From the NCBI GenBank assembly GCA_918026815.1, contig CAKJVC010000030.1:1116001-1180000 (forward strand): a stretch of 64,000 bases of DNA, given 5' to 3'. This document shows, piece after piece, positions 1-11,930 of this stretch. A program made the translations under genes and the position numbers. The notes below the pieces were generated by a model that worked only from the letters and a program-made list of their open reading frames with translations, did no database searches and was not told the origin of the DNA. Source of the stretch: Chalara sp. BL73. Lineage: Eukaryota > Ascomycota > Leotiomycetes > Helotiales. Each line of letters begins with the position of its first letter. The stretch's first letter is position 1.

Positions 1-755
1 CATCAAAAGCCAAGTACGAGATCAGCTGACCTGATTTCTATGCAGGACCGATCCTGAGACGTGCAACAATATATGAAAAGGTGCATCATCATTCGCCCAG
101 GTATTTTACGCAGTCTGACCTGCAGAACGAGGCACTGACTACGGGCTATGATTGGCTGCAATGAAACGAGATGCGGAATATTGTCTCGGAGCACTAAATC
201 GACAATAATGTCGACATGCAACAAAAAATATGAGGCAGAATATCATTGGTCCACAAAAACTCGTATTCTTGAAGGCAAGGCAAGCTTAAGAGTCGTCTTG
301 GCCTTCGGACGAAATATATCAAACCATGACTCGAGGTCATGGTTAATATTCGGAAGACACAACATAGCGGTATGGTCTTGTCACCTCATGGTCAACTAGT
401 GTAGGAATAGACCGCTCATTCAACTACCGGAGACATGAAAACGGCCTTGATATTTCTCCATTCAATATGCTTGATTGTCAGGGACGGCAATCGCTTTAGC
501 AATTAGGCCCATATCTATAACACGCATTGTCATAACTAGAAGAAGCAACTAAACCCCACAAAAGAACAAGATCACATGAGCAGATAGAGCGGAAGCCCAA
601 AATGCGAAGAGCCTAAAGCAATCAAGGTCGATTTACTACCACAATTCTGAGACACACGCTAGGATCATAATTCATTCCGAACCATCCAAAACCGAAATGT
701 TAGATAAAAACACATCCATCCTACTCTCGATACAAGCCGGAAACCCTATCATTAC
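1..755. other. no recognisable gene
   Basis: No open frame here has a recognisable domain or a plausible splice structure. The short frames on both strands overlap one another and look random. The right part is presumably the 3' flank of the leftward secreted-protein gene. Confidence 0.4.
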
Positions 756-1887
756 CTAAATATAAACAAGGTAAAGGACGGTCTCCTCAAACCCAGCAGG
801 CACAGTTTCACCGAAATACAAGTGATTACGGCCATTAGACCCGCTCCACTTCTGCTGAACGCCGTCCCTAACAAGGTACACTCTTCCACGGGTTCCAGTG
901 CCATCGTCAACAAGTCTGAAGTCAGTGATAGCTTCAGAGGCATTAGAAGTGGCCTTGAACCAGTAATCCGCCCAATCAGAAAACGTCTCGTAAATTGACC
1001 AGGTATTCAAGTTCGCGTTGAAGAGCCTTTCTGCGTCGTAGACATACGTATCTCCTACTTTAGCCTGGTCTGCGCGATTGATGATCAGATGATTGTATCC
1101 TTCCCCTTCGTTGAAGATCTGGCCATTGCTGCCGAAAGCAGGCTGGATCACTAACTTGCCTGTAGGTGTGGCTTGGACGGCAGTCGTTATTGTTGTGATG
1201 GCGGTATCTGTGACGCTCTGTGTTTGGAAAACTGTCGTTTGCGGAGCCTGTGTAGAGGAGATAAGGTTAGTTCGACCACGGGAGGTATGAAGTAAATACG
1301 CATGGTGTCATTGGGAAAGAGGCTGGACGTACGGGAGCGGTGGCATATACAACTGTTGACGTGATTCCAAAGCAGGAGCAAGCACTGACGTATGCCGCCT
1401 CATCTGGGCATGGGCTTGCATATGCAGGAATGGTCTTCGTATTCGTAGCTTGTCTTGCTTGCACGCCGGCCTTTGTCTCTCCGTGCTCATTATATGGGTC
1501 TATCGCAACACCACGCTTCACTGGCACATACGGGGCCAGGACCCGCGTCGTTGAAGTCGATGTCGAGAACGTTGTACTGGTGGTTGTCGTAGAAATGGTG
1601 TTGGTACTACACTAGTTATCAGCATAAGTGTAAATCGTGTGTTCAAGTACATACATTGTTGCGGGTGTGATGGTTGAAGTTGTCCTCACATAAGCAGAAC
1701 AGTCTGCTTTGGCTATGGACGTTCGAGAGGCTCCGCCGCCATTAACGTTTCCGGCTGTCCCAGTGACAGCTCTAGCACAGTTGTTTGCATTACATCCTGT
1801 ACGTTTGAAGATATTAGGCCCTGTGATAGCAAGTGTTCCTTGAGAGACTGTTAGGACAGCTACAAGTGCTGGAAGAGTCCAAATCAT
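756..1887 (-). CDS. secreted Ser/Thr-rich protein, function unknown
   Basis: Three exons: 1655-1887, 1333-1606 and 756-1247. Introns of 48 and 85 bp have GTATGT/GTACGT donors and GCTGATAAC/GAACTAACC branch-like sites. The joined frame gives 332 residues. The N terminus is a typical signal peptide, a hydrophobic stretch ending near residue 20 (SQGTLA). It is followed by a short Cys-containing part, a Thr/Ser-rich linker that is probably O-glycosylated, and a CPDEAAYVSACSC block. After another Thr-rich stretch comes a C-terminal domain of about 130 residues with many aromatic residues (GEGYNHLIINRADQ, NGRNHLYFGE). Modular secreted proteins like this are common in plant-associated and saprotrophic ascomycetes. 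I do not recognise an enzymatic motif. A cell-wall or extracellular role is inference from the signal peptide and composition only. It is isolated from the other genes by flanks of 0.75-1.6 kb. Confidence 0.75.
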
Positions 1888-3473
1888 CGTTTGCCGTTGT
1901 ATTGAATCGTGGTTATGCTAGAATTTAGCCAAATATGCTACATGTAGTTTGATTTCAACGCGAGAAACATGTTCAGATCTTATAGAGTATGTGTTAAAAA
2001 ATGAAATAGAAGGATAAAAGAGCTGAGCTCATGAGGCTTCACATATCAAGCTGGTAGTTTCTTGGAAATCCAAGAACAGCTGTAAGGTGGGAATTATCAA
2101 TTGGGCACATGCAGCAAACCTGGCTCAGTTAAGATGATATATATCTTCGTGATTGGATTAACTAGAATATTGCAGGCCTGAACCGTAAAAGCCTAACTCT
2201 CTCTCTATATTAGAAGATAATATCATCCGGATGCCTCCTCTTTGGTGGCTTTCATTGTAAAATGCAGTGAATATCTTTAATCACGCCCAACACGCTGCGA
2301 TCCTCGCTTCAAGGCAAAGAAAAAAGGCTGGCTGATCAGCCTAGGTGATTGAAGATGAGGTGGTATGCTTACTCTTGGCAGTCCAGCCAACAACTTCCAG
2401 CCAGCCTGCGGATAGCAATAGTGTCCCTATGCCCCGGAAATGGAATATGTTAAGCCTCAGCATACCACAGTCGCAAGGACCACAACAGGTAGGAACATCC
2501 CTGATATGCAACCTAACCATCCTACCGGTGCTGAAAGGCAACCAACAACCTTGCTAACCAGGTATACCACACCACCGCTACAATATAAACGTCCCGCATG
2601 TCCCTGGCTACTGCAGCCTTCTAAGTGGTAGCCTTAACACTGGCAGAAGACAGGAGAAGAGCGGATTGGATACCATAACTCCACGTGTAACAATAGATAA
2701 CATTGGATTGATATCCCAAAGAAGCAAAAGTGGGGAAGATGGAAATGTCTTCATACCAGATTTCGGGGACGGCGAACTTTGGTGGAATAGAAGAGGCCCC
2801 GCGATCAATGCCTAGGAAATGGCGTTTCACACGTTGTAGCCTGTCGCTAAACAAGACTGCACTAAATATGCCATTAGTCATATGGGAAGAAGATATGAGC
2901 CCGACTGGGTTTAAATTTGGATAGGATACGAACCGTGATTGAATGCTTTCAAAAGGAAAGAGACAAGAGTTTGAAGCCTCGATACAAGCGTTGTGTCTGG
3001 CTACAAACAAAGCAATGGTCCATCAGAATGTCCATTACTACTTAAAATTATTGGAGAGTAGCTGTGTACGATCCGGGTTCGACCTATACAGAGCTAGTAG
3101 TCTTGGACAAGTCTCCGTCATGGTATCTGCTGATGATTTGATTCACTTACACTGGCAGGGAGAAGTGGCGAGGAAAATATCTTGCTTTTAAATGAAGGCA
3201 TAATAAAAGTAGAGGTGAATTAACAGAACCATGCAAACCTGGAAAATGAATTAAGAAATTTTCAACATTCACGTATGCTACGTCGCACAACTTTGTGTCT
3301 GACTGGCGTTGACATATTCTACAACCCATCCTGTCGTCCGAGGCTTCTCAAATGAGATGATGAATGGACGTAAGCATTTATCATTTCCATGAGTCGTGTA
3401 TGGTAGCTCGGGTCTATATGGCTCTTAATCAATCTGTCATCTCCGTGCACTACGTCGATGACTGAGCTCCATT
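1888..3473. other. intergenic, no supported gene
   Basis: This holds the upstream region of the secreted-protein gene and the 3' flank of spp2. A leftward open stretch at about 2621-2900 (ending SALLLSSASVKATT) looks mildly protein-like, but it has no ATG at its 5' end and no recognisable domain. Confidence 0.4.
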
Positions 3474-4607
3474 TTATCTTCTTCGGTCATAATCCTTCTC
3501 TCTATATCGATCTCGTCCGTGGTCCCTATCTCTTTCTCTCTCCCTGTCTCTATACCTATCCCTGTCTCTATCACTTTCACGTTCCCGCTCCCTATACCCT
3601 CCACCACCACGCTCTCTCCTCTGCTCATCTTTCCTTTCCCTCTCGCGCTTATAATCCGATGCTGTAGGTTTCCTTTCCGGTCTTCTATCTCCACTAGCAG
3701 CGCTCTTCAACCGCTGGGGATTACTCTTCTGCACCCAGGCGCCAAGCTCTTCGGCATCAAGTAATTCTTTGGCACCCAAGCCTAACAAGTTCTGTCGTTT
3801 CTTGACCTCCATCTTCTTCTCTCCCTTGTCATCTTCGCCTTTCCATCCCATGCCTCGCAGTAACGCTGCGCCGAATTCTTCCACAGGAACTGCCTCGTAG
3901 TCCTCAAGTGTTGCAACATCTGGCGCTTCCCGCACAGCTTTACGATATGCGTCTTCCTCTGATATCCTCGGCCCATTCGAGTTCTCAGCAGTAATAGGTA
4001 TTACCAACGCGGAACCTTTCTTTTTGGGATCATCCCCAAGCAACGCATCCAGTGCTTCCTCATCCGCAGATCTCTCCTTCAAAGGCTCCTCGACCGCTGT
4101 TTTCTGTTCCTCGGCCACTTCAACATCACCATTATGCTCAACCTCCACATCGGTCTTCGTCCTCTTCTTAACATTCAATCCCCAAATAGGCTCTCCCTCC
4201 CCCCCATTCAATATATCGTTTTCCTCTTTCCCAACCCCTCCATTCCTCCTCGCCTCCTCCCTCGCCCGATTTGCAGCCTGCACCTCCGGCGGCAACAAAT
4301 TCTTTCCACTGTCCCTCGTCCCCTTCCACCTGTTCTCAAGCCTCGGAATAACAAGCGGCTTGGCCTTCTTCTTCTCTTCCCTCCTGATCGCACCTTCGGA
4401 CCCAAACCCCGTCACAACCTCATGCCTCACCCTCTCATCGCCAGACTCTGACTCTTCGCGGTCGAATGTGCTGCGCGGCCGTTTGCCCAGTGTAGGTTTT
4501 GGGGCTGGTGGTTTCGCGCTAGCCTTCGAGGAGGATTTCGAAGAGAGGGAAAAGCCCTTTATTGCGATTTTGGGCGCGGGCACTGAATCGTCCTTTGATG
4601 TGAGCAT
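3474..4607 (-). CDS. spp2: pre-mRNA splicing factor Spp2/GPKOW-type G-patch protein
   Basis: Single-exon gene of 377 residues starting at an ATG. The diagnostic block lies near residues 235-260: YEAVPVEEFGAALLRGMGWKG, the Spp2-type G-patch that recruits and activates the DEAH helicase Prp2 during catalytic activation of the spliceosome. The N terminus is Ser/Lys/Pro-rich with the GKRPRSTFDREE basic stretch, a likely nuclear signal. The middle is charged and disordered. The last 60 or so residues are an Arg/Glu/Asp repeat tail (RERERESDRDRDRYRDRERE), common in metazoan and fungal splicing proteins but absent from the short budding-yeast Spp2. Role and partner come from family knowledge; the G-patch and RD/RE tail are seen directly. 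It lies head-to-tail upstream-downstream with the eaf1 gene, about 470 bp apart. Confidence 0.88.
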   Translation of the reverse strand: MLTSKDDSVPAPKIAIKGFSLSSKSSSKASAKPPAPKPTLGKRPRSTFDREESESGDERVRHEVVTGFGSEGAIRREEKKKAKPLVIPRLENRWKGTRDSGKNLLPPEVQAANRAREEARRNGGVGKEENDILNGGEGEPIWGLNVKKRTKTDVEVEHNGDVEVAEEQKTAVEEPLKERSADEEALDALLGDDPKKKGSALVIPITAENSNGPRISEEDAYRKAVREAPDVATLEDYEAVPVEEFGAALLRGMGWKGEDDKGEKKMEVKKRQNLLGLGAKELLDAEELGAWVQKSNPQRLKSAASGDRRPERKPTASDYKRERERKDEQRRERGGGGYRERERESDRDRDRYRDRERERDRDHGRDRYREKDYDRRR

Positions 4608-5074
4608 TTTAGTGTATTTCGTAGGTGTGGAGTAGAATGGAAGCTGTTCAGGCCAGCCAGAAGAGGATTTGATATCTGATACAAATCTTCAAGGCAACTT
4701 TCGTAATTACTGAATTGGGTTTAGTGCCTGAATAAATAATTGATACCTAAGGCATGACTTTGTGGATTATCTGCTCATCCATTTTGACTATGAAGCACAT
4801 CTGTCATTTGAGGGTCTCAAGGACTAGTAGGTCATTCACTAGGGTGAACTACCGATGTGAATATTTGCTTCATTCAATAACACAGATATGAAGTGCGCCG
4901 CAAGGGATCACTCCGCTGTGCTTGTGGCAACGGTGTTCAGCTATGCCCTCACGATGTCTTCACAAAACTCTCTAACTCTACAGATCTATCAATAAGTGAT
5001 CACACGCGGGTATCTCAATGAATATGCAACCGTCCCTCTTAATAAACCTTTGGTCCCTTAGTAAAGCAAAACCC
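4608..5074. other. intergenic between eaf1 and spp2
   Basis: 467 bp separate the end of eaf1 from the spp2 start. It must carry the eaf1 3' end and the spp2 promoter. I see no gene or clear motif. Confidence 0.4.
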
Positions 5075-8000
5075 TCACTTAGCGCTATTCCCACTCGGGG
5101 TTCGCTGATGCCCTGCATTGGCTTGTTGAACAGCAGCCTGTTGCTGAGACTTTTGCTGATTTTGCTGCTGTTGCCTCAACATCTGAGCATACATCTGAGC
5201 ATTTTGAGGCGATGCATCTCCGTTTGGCAGTCTCCCATTCATCCCATTGATCACACCATTCCTTGGGCCAACGCCGCTTCCCGCCGCTGCGTTCATAGCG
5301 CTTTGTGCTAACTGCTGTTGATGTTGTTGCATTTGCTTACTAACCTCTTCTCTTAAAAGAATGTTCAGCTGCTCTGGCGTCGCATTTGGAAATTCGTTAC
5401 GTAATTTCATAGCTATGAGATTGTGCTGTTGAGCGACTTGTTGAGCCTGACCCAGCCTCGGCGATGCGAGTTGGCCTTGAGGAGACTGGCCCGCACCAGG
5501 AGACGATACACTGCCGTTCGCATTAGGGAATGGCATCATTGGTCCGTTGGGCATTTGGGGAAAGCCAGGAGGTGGCGACATAGCACTCGTGTTCGCCCTC
5601 GGCGGAGAATTTTGCACTTGACCCGGGCCAGCTAAGTGCCCATTTTGTTGTCGCATTATTTGCTGTCGTTGTTGCTGCTGTATACTATGGGCTTGGGTGA
5701 CTAGACCTACGTCAAGAGCGGGATTAGGTAGAGGCATCTGGCCTTGTATGCCTTGCATCTGAGCCTGTGGGACACCATTCATGAGTGGCTGGGGTGGTCG
5801 GAGGTTTCCCATAGCCTGACCGTTCATTTGTGGTGGCATCGGTCCACGAGGTCTAGCCTGGCCTGGAACCTGAAGATTTTGGTTACTTGTACTAGGAGTT
5901 CCATTGACACCATTAGGAAGAGGGACGCCATTGGGTTGTGGTGGACGAAGTGGTTGCTGTCCACCTTGCGCACCTGGCTGCTGGGTGTTTTGAGCGGCGA
6001 GACGTTGTTGATGCAAGAAGAGCTAGAACAGGTAAGCATAGTTCGAGACGTAAATAGCATAAACAGTGAGATAGAGAAACTAGAATAACTGATGTGGTTC
6101 CAACAATCTAGTTGGTGATAAGGGCGTCTTACTCTTTGCTGATGCTGCTGTTGCTGCTGCAGCAGTATACTCTGCTTCAGTTTCTCTTGTTGCTCAAACT
6201 TCAATCTGCTGAACTCTGCGGGCGTTCTAGAAGCATTACGGTGGGCCGTCAATTCAGGAGGTTTTCTGGAAGCTGCTAGACCAGCCGCTTGTTGTTGTTT
6301 TTGGATGGTGTTCTCCCGTTTCTTCGCCAGCTTCCTCATCGCATCAACTATAGTAAGGTGCTTTTGATTTCTCCTTCTTTCGACTCTAATGCTGGATGTA
6401 GTCCTCCGTCTGGGCGGCTGAATCTGACCGTTAGGGTTAGGCTGCTGAGGTTGAGAAGCTAGCGCTAGAACATTCCGATTTGCGGTCTCAACACGCTGAG
6501 TATATAATCTGAAGTATTGAGTCTTCTGCATATCTCCCGGTAATCCTTCTAAAGACACCCAACGTTCGAAACACTCCCACGGCGTTCGGCGCTCTGGCCC
6601 TGAAGAGAATAAAGATTTGGTTTGCAGCATATTCGAAATGAACGACCAGTTATATGAATATTCGCGGACATAACGTCGGAGATCGTCATCCTCCTGTAAA
6701 GTCCATTGCGAGGATTGCCGATTCTCGAAGAAGCTCTGAAGCGGCATTGGATATTCAGATGGTGGTCTGAACTGGTGGCCTGCGTGAATACGATCACGAA
6801 TATGTTTATGCTCAGGGTTGAAAAGCGCCACATCGTTCTTTTCAGGTGGAAGAACAGGTCGCTTCTGAGATATGTCACCAAAGGTCGTCAGCTCATCATC
6901 ATCAGATTCTTCTTCATACTGATAACGACTTTTCTTCCTTGGTGGGCTGCCTTTCTTTAGCTTCATCTCGCCCTCGACATATCTGCTTATCGGTAATGCC
7001 TTTCTTTTCCAAAACCGCTCTGGGTCTAATTCTCCTGCTGATAATTCTGTAGAGGGCACGCAAAGAGGGGCACAATACATTGGGAGTTCCTCGAGTAACC
7101 GGTGAGAAATAGGTGAGTTTCTGAGGCCAAATACGACATCGTCATCCTGTAGGCCAAATATAGCGTACGGAGAGACAGTTTCCGGGAGGTCAAGTTGTGG
7201 TTCCTCATCCTCATCCATGGGCGAATTTACCTCTGTAGAAGACACAAGCTCTGGAACCCCCTGCTCTTGGTTTGCCGTCTCGGTCATCTCAGTATCCTTA
7301 GGAGGTGGGGGCACTGCGTTAATTTGAATCTTTTTCCGATCCCCGGGGCTTGCAGAGTGCCATTCTGCACATGCAAATGCAAGGTTTTTCGCTACCATCA
7401 TCTTCCATTTCCTCTCCTCTCTGAAGTCAGTTCGCATCCATTTAGCTTCTTGAAGCACTATATCCCAGTGACTAGAAGGGCGTTGTGGTTCTTCGGAGCG
7501 CTTGGGCTGTCGAAGTGACCACCTATCATTTTTCTGCAAATCAAATATTCGTTTGAGAACTTTTATCGTCTGGTTCTCGAGGATAGGGACGTATGCATTG
7601 TTTGTCGAGATAGTTTTGTGAGCTTTCCCTAGAAGTGTGTCGAGCGCAGAATAGCCACGTGCAGGAGACATTGCTGCAGAAAGAAACAAGGGTTTGAAGT
7701 AATCATCTTTTATAGGATCATTTCCACCTAATAATTTGGCAGAGTCGTTCTGTCTCAATGTTTGTTTGGCGAAAACTACTGTGGAAAGCATGCTTCGATC
7801 CTTGTCCTTAGACTTTTGAATAAGAGACTTCCTGGTAATTGGCGAGTGAGCCGTTGTAACTCGGGAATGAGAATCAGAGAGTCCTGCGGACTCAGATTGA
7901 GTTCTGTGGCCATTTCTATCGGAGTTATTTCGTTCTGAGTTTTGAACCGTAGCTAGGCGTGGACTTTCACCTAGAATTTCAGACACAGACTTATGTCTCA

Positions 8001-9806
8001 TAGCGCCTGAAGAGACCCTAGTAGTCATCCTCTCAGGCACGGGAGTGGCGGTAACAGACTCTCTTCTAGGCGTGGGCGTAGCTGAAGTGGGACTTTTCTT
8101 TGGCTGATCCAAGACTGCCAGTTGCGGGGCTTTAGGGGATACTGGCGTACGATCAGCAATTTCCACAGAGGCTCTTCCTGCAGAAAATTTCTGAACAGGC
8201 GTCGAATCAATGTCCATAGCATCCGCGGATGGCGTATCCCCAGCTTCGGAATCTACTATTTCATCTTTACCATTTGTTCGCTGTGAAGTCGATGGTTCAC
8301 TGAGTACTGTTTCTTTTGGAGGCTTTGGTGTGCAGGCCGCTCCAACCTTATCTTCTAGTGTAGCCTCAACGGCCTCTTCCACAACTTCATCAGCAGTATT
8401 TGTGAGGCAGCTTGAACTGGTTTGGTCTATGCTCGAATTTACAGCACTCCCTTCTTCTGATTCCGTACTTGTAAATGGACGCTGTGAGGCTGCCTGGCCT
8501 TCAGAGCGTAACTGAGCTTCTGCGGTGATGGGACTACTTTGAAGGTTGTCCGGCCTTCCTAACTGCTGGGCCTCGCCATCTTCACGCAATGCTTCTGGAG
8601 TGTTCTTCGACTCAGTTGGGGTTCTAGGTCGATCCTCCTTCTCAGGCCGCTCGACATTATAACGACTCTCATGATCAGGGCTAGTATCTGTCGATGCTTC
8701 ATGCAAACCTGGTGTAGTAGCTGAGTGTGCACTGGTAGAGCCCGGTGATGAAAGGTGATCTGGAGCACGTACTCCATCAGGTGGAGGAACGTTGCTAGAA
8801 GGATGACTCTTAATCTGATGTGGCTCTTTCGCATGCCGTTCCTGGACTTCCTTGGGTGGAAGATGTACAGTTAAAGCCTTATGTGGTGGGCCATCGTGCG
8901 AACCAAGTCCATTGATCAGAGGCTCCTTTAATCGAGCCGCATCCTCCGCAAGGATAGGCATTGCCTTTCTTGGATCAACTCCCGGACTATTTGGCCGACT
9001 CTCCAGTTGCTCAACTCTGTCTCTCTCCAACTGCCCTGGCGGCACAGGCTCATTAGGAATGTCTGCTCTAGGTTGCGTAGCACTTTCAAAGGTTTCCTCT
9101 ATTATCTCATTGAGAACCGCGGCCGATTCTGGTGGTAGATCAGTCTGCGAGCCCTTTGAAGCTGACCTCTGCAGTGGCAGTCCTTGACCAGCCGGCGCCT
9201 CCGCCCTTGAAGCCCCTTCGTGCCCAACATCACTCTTCGAGCTAGGTGTAGGTGCACGACTCTTTCTCGGCCGGGACCCATCACGTTGAATCTTCGCTGC
9301 GTTTCGCGATATGTCAGTAGATCGCCCATCGGGAGTAGTCTTCCTTATAGGCGAACGCCGTTTCGAGATATCCGACCGTAAATTTCGGCGCGTTGGCAGG
9401 TTAGATTCGTTGAAGAGTTTGCCTCTATGGGGTATAGTGTTAGTGATAGGTCGCCAGCGGTTTTAGACGTGCGCAAAACTAGTAGAATGCAAAAACCTAA
9501 CGTACTTCAGTATGTCTGAGAGTTCTAAAAAACGTTGCTCCTCGTCGTTGATGGGTGACGCGTCTGGAGACTGAAAGATGAAGTTTGGCACAGGCTCTGT
9601 TGACTCGCAAATCGCCCAGAACTCGCGCAGCTTCCTCTTTCGCGATTTAACAATTCCCCTACTGTCGTCAGCACTTTCAAAACCCACCAAACAATTGCCC
9701 CGAGCATGCGAAATCGCCCTTTATAGGAGTCAGAATTATCATACTGTATCTCTTCATGTTTGGATCGCAGAAGCTGTGACCGGTCCGGCTGCGATCGCGA
9801 GTTCAT
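5075..9806 (-). CDS. eaf1: chromatin modification protein Eaf1/Vid21 (NuA4 scaffold)
   Basis: Four exons: 9745-9806, 9506-9661, 6133-9424 and 5075-6022. Introns are 83, 81 and 110 bp, and the joined frame is 1485 residues. The N terminus (QLLRSKHEEI, then SRKRKLREFW) is the conserved Eaf1/Vid21 start. A long acidic, Ser/Thr/Pro-rich disordered region follows. An HSA domain lies near residues 715-790 (SHWDIVLQEAKWMRTDF), the helicase/SANT-associated platform that in NuA4 binds actin and Arp4. A Myb/SANT domain lies near 975-1040 (SSQWTLQEDDDLRRYV). The C-terminal third is Gln/Pro/Asn-rich with poly-Q tracts. Eaf1 is the unique assembly scaffold of the NuA4 histone H4/H2A acetyltransferase. The last intron falls inside the Gln-rich region. 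Without it the frame reads on into non-Gln sequence, which supports the splice. Confidence 0.92.
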
Positions 9807-10737
9807 ATTATTGGAATTGGCGACATCCGTTTTTGATGAAAGCAGATGCAGAATTAATTTCTAAGGAGTGTCAAGAAATGAAATTTAATGAAAAATTAGA
9901 TGGAAAGGCGTAGGTTGTGACGTTGTTGATTGATTGAAGAATCGCGATATGATTATCGAGGTGAACTTGGGAGAGAACGTCGGCATGATTTTCGATGCTG
10001 CCTTAGCCCTCGCCTAGTTGGAAATGAACATCACTCTTCTTAGGCTGGGACGAATTTTTTGTTCTATGCTGCAATACTTTCCTCTGAGAACTTTCCTCAT
10101 TGCCATCTTCATTATGAGGTTGCAAGGAGATTCTAGCTCCGTGTGTTTTACGGTGAGGTCGATTTTCTATTCCAGTGACACGTATTTAGCGACGTCACTA
10201 ACGACAATTGTTGGGCAGTACCACCAAGGACAAGAAATTTATTGTCATGATCTTCGCTTTCCAGAACCAAGCATCAACCGATCCAGATATATTATTCTTT
10301 AATGCTATCGTCGCGTTCGACTAAAATCATTCATCTCTCGAATGTATGAAAGCAACTTAACGAGTAGATTACACAAGATATTGGTCATTTTGACTATGGG
10401 GACAGCTTTGAACTTTGTCCAAGGCATGATCCATAATGCATTTTATCCAACGCAAGAATCAACACAATGAGTCTATGCTCAGGTGTTCAGGTCGTGCCTA
10501 TCAAAAGCATTATTTCATGCCGCCTTTGTGGAGTTTGGTGTGAGTAAATAGATGAGCGCAAAGTCTCAAGCACTGTGTGCGAAAGCGGTGGTGGATTGTA
10601 GAGATTATGTTGCTTGTAAATTTCCATGGTATATCCAGTGAACCTATCCAAATGCCAGATGCCTAGAACTTAATAAAACCCAGATATTGCCCTCGATGCA
10701 CCGATTTTACACCTTTGCTCCACTCGAGCTTTTTCCA
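9807..10737. other. intergenic between eaf1 and the INSIG gene
   Basis: About 930 bp with the eaf1 promoter side and the INSIG 3' flank. Only short random frames are present. Nothing else is recognised. Confidence 0.4.
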
Positions 10738-11840
10738 TTATGAGTTTGTACTCACGTTATTGCTTCCCCGTAATGCTAGGCGTCGGCCGATATTCCCAAA
10801 GCATACACAACTACAGAATAATACACTGAGGACCCAGATTGCACTTTCCACGCTCTCTCTGCTGACCTGCACTCCTAATCCACCAAAATCGTTAATGACC
10901 ATGTGCCAAGAGGTAAGGTTCTTAGATGAAGATGAAGATGCGGGAGAAGGCATCATATCTGGATTGGATGCTAATAGAATAGCTGAACCGGTGAGCCCAA
11001 CAAATGTGGAAAATAAAAATCCAGTCTTAGACCGATCGATGATATACCATAGAACTGGATTAACGAGCGCTAGGGTAAGAGAGGCTTGTAATGTGGAAGC
11101 CCAGGGAAGTTTTCTCTACAGCATGTCAGTCAATTTTCGGCTTGAAATTCATGTTCTTTGATGAGAGAACCTACGATAGCAAAAGCTATCCCTACGAACG
11201 CGCCAAGGCTTCTGACAGCGGGAGTCCAATCAACTCCACTAGACTCCGCATCCTCCAAATCACTGTCTTGACTTTTCGAAGCGGACTCTGTTGCTACCTT
11301 GTCGGTTTCGACATCCTCCTCCCAGATAGTATCCACCCACGGAAGTAAGCTTCCAAATGCCACTCCTGCGACGCCCCAGAAAACCAAATATCTCCAATCA
11401 TTCCTTGGCTTTATGATTCCTTCAATTTGAAAAGGCGCCAGTTGCCTCTCATTATGAAGATGCCTAACTAATAATCCGTACAGCATGCCTAGGCAGAACA
11501 GTGTTATACCGCGTAGAATTAGGCTGGCTGCCACAACCGAGCTAGGGACTGGGGGAGGAGCTACTGATTTTCGTCGGAATCGGTTAGGAGAGGACCGTGG
11601 TGTATCGGCGCCTGTGCCCCATGGCGTTGACAGCTCCTCTCGATCTGAGGAGTAGCCCGTTGGAGAGTATATGCCAAGAAGCGTTGAGGATGTGAGATTT
11701 AGGATAGAATGTGTTCGACTAGGTGTTTCATCTATTGGAGCGGGTGCGAGATGCGGACTTGGGGGTTGATGAGGAAGTTTGTTTTGGTTGAATGGCCGCC
11801 GAGGTATAGGGTGGTAAATTGGGGGGCTCTGGGTAGACAT
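10738..11840 (-). CDS. INSIG-family ER membrane protein
   Basis: Two exons, 11175-11840 and 10738-11115, with a 59-bp intron (GTAGGT donor, TTGACTGAC branch region, TGTAG acceptor). The joined protein is 347 residues. Residues 1-115 are a Pro/Ser-rich cytosolic tail with possible phosphosites. The membrane part follows, with hydrophobic segments SSVVAASLILRGITLFCLG, WRYLVFWGVAGVAFGSLLPW, VRSLGAFVGIAFAI and, after the splice, ASLTLALVNPVLWYIIDRSK and FLFSTFVGLTGSAILLA. The last segment is ESAIWVLSVLFCSCVCFGN. This order matches INSIG proteins, which in animals and fission yeast bind sterol-sensing-domain partners (SREBP cleavage-activating protein, HMG-CoA reductase) in the ER. The joined exons restore the NPVLWYIIDRSKTGF segment. 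The start at 11840 is the first ATG; the open frame extends further 5' without one. Confidence 0.85.
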
Positions 11841-11900
11841 CGGTGGTTTGTTGAGAGAGCTTGTTGATTGGTAAACGTGCGTACAATTTAGCAATGCTGT

Positions 11901-11930
11901 TCTGCTCTGCTCTGCTCTGCTCTGCTCTCC
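11901..11930 (+). repeat. TCTGC pentanucleotide microsatellite
   Basis: Five uninterrupted TCTGC units followed by TCTCC lie 60-90 bp upstream of the INSIG start codon. They are therefore probably in its 5' leader or promoter (GCAGA units on the coding strand). Confidence 0.85.

Noticed and set aside
2621..3010. Leftward 129-residue open frame with a mildly protein-like C terminus
   Set aside because: It has no ATG at its 5' end (begins at TTG), no domain and no splice partner. It may be chance or a decayed exon.
3065..3085. GGGTTCGACC, a second tRNA-like T-loop
   Set aside because: There is no A box or acceptor stem at the right distance.
4024..4635. 203-residue rightward frame over spp2
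   Set aside because: It is the antisense shadow of spp2: Ser/Pro/Phe-rich, the complement of charged codons.
10715..11161. Rightward 148-residue frame
   Set aside because: It lies antisense over the second exon of the INSIG gene, whose minus-strand reading has membrane segments and a clean splice.
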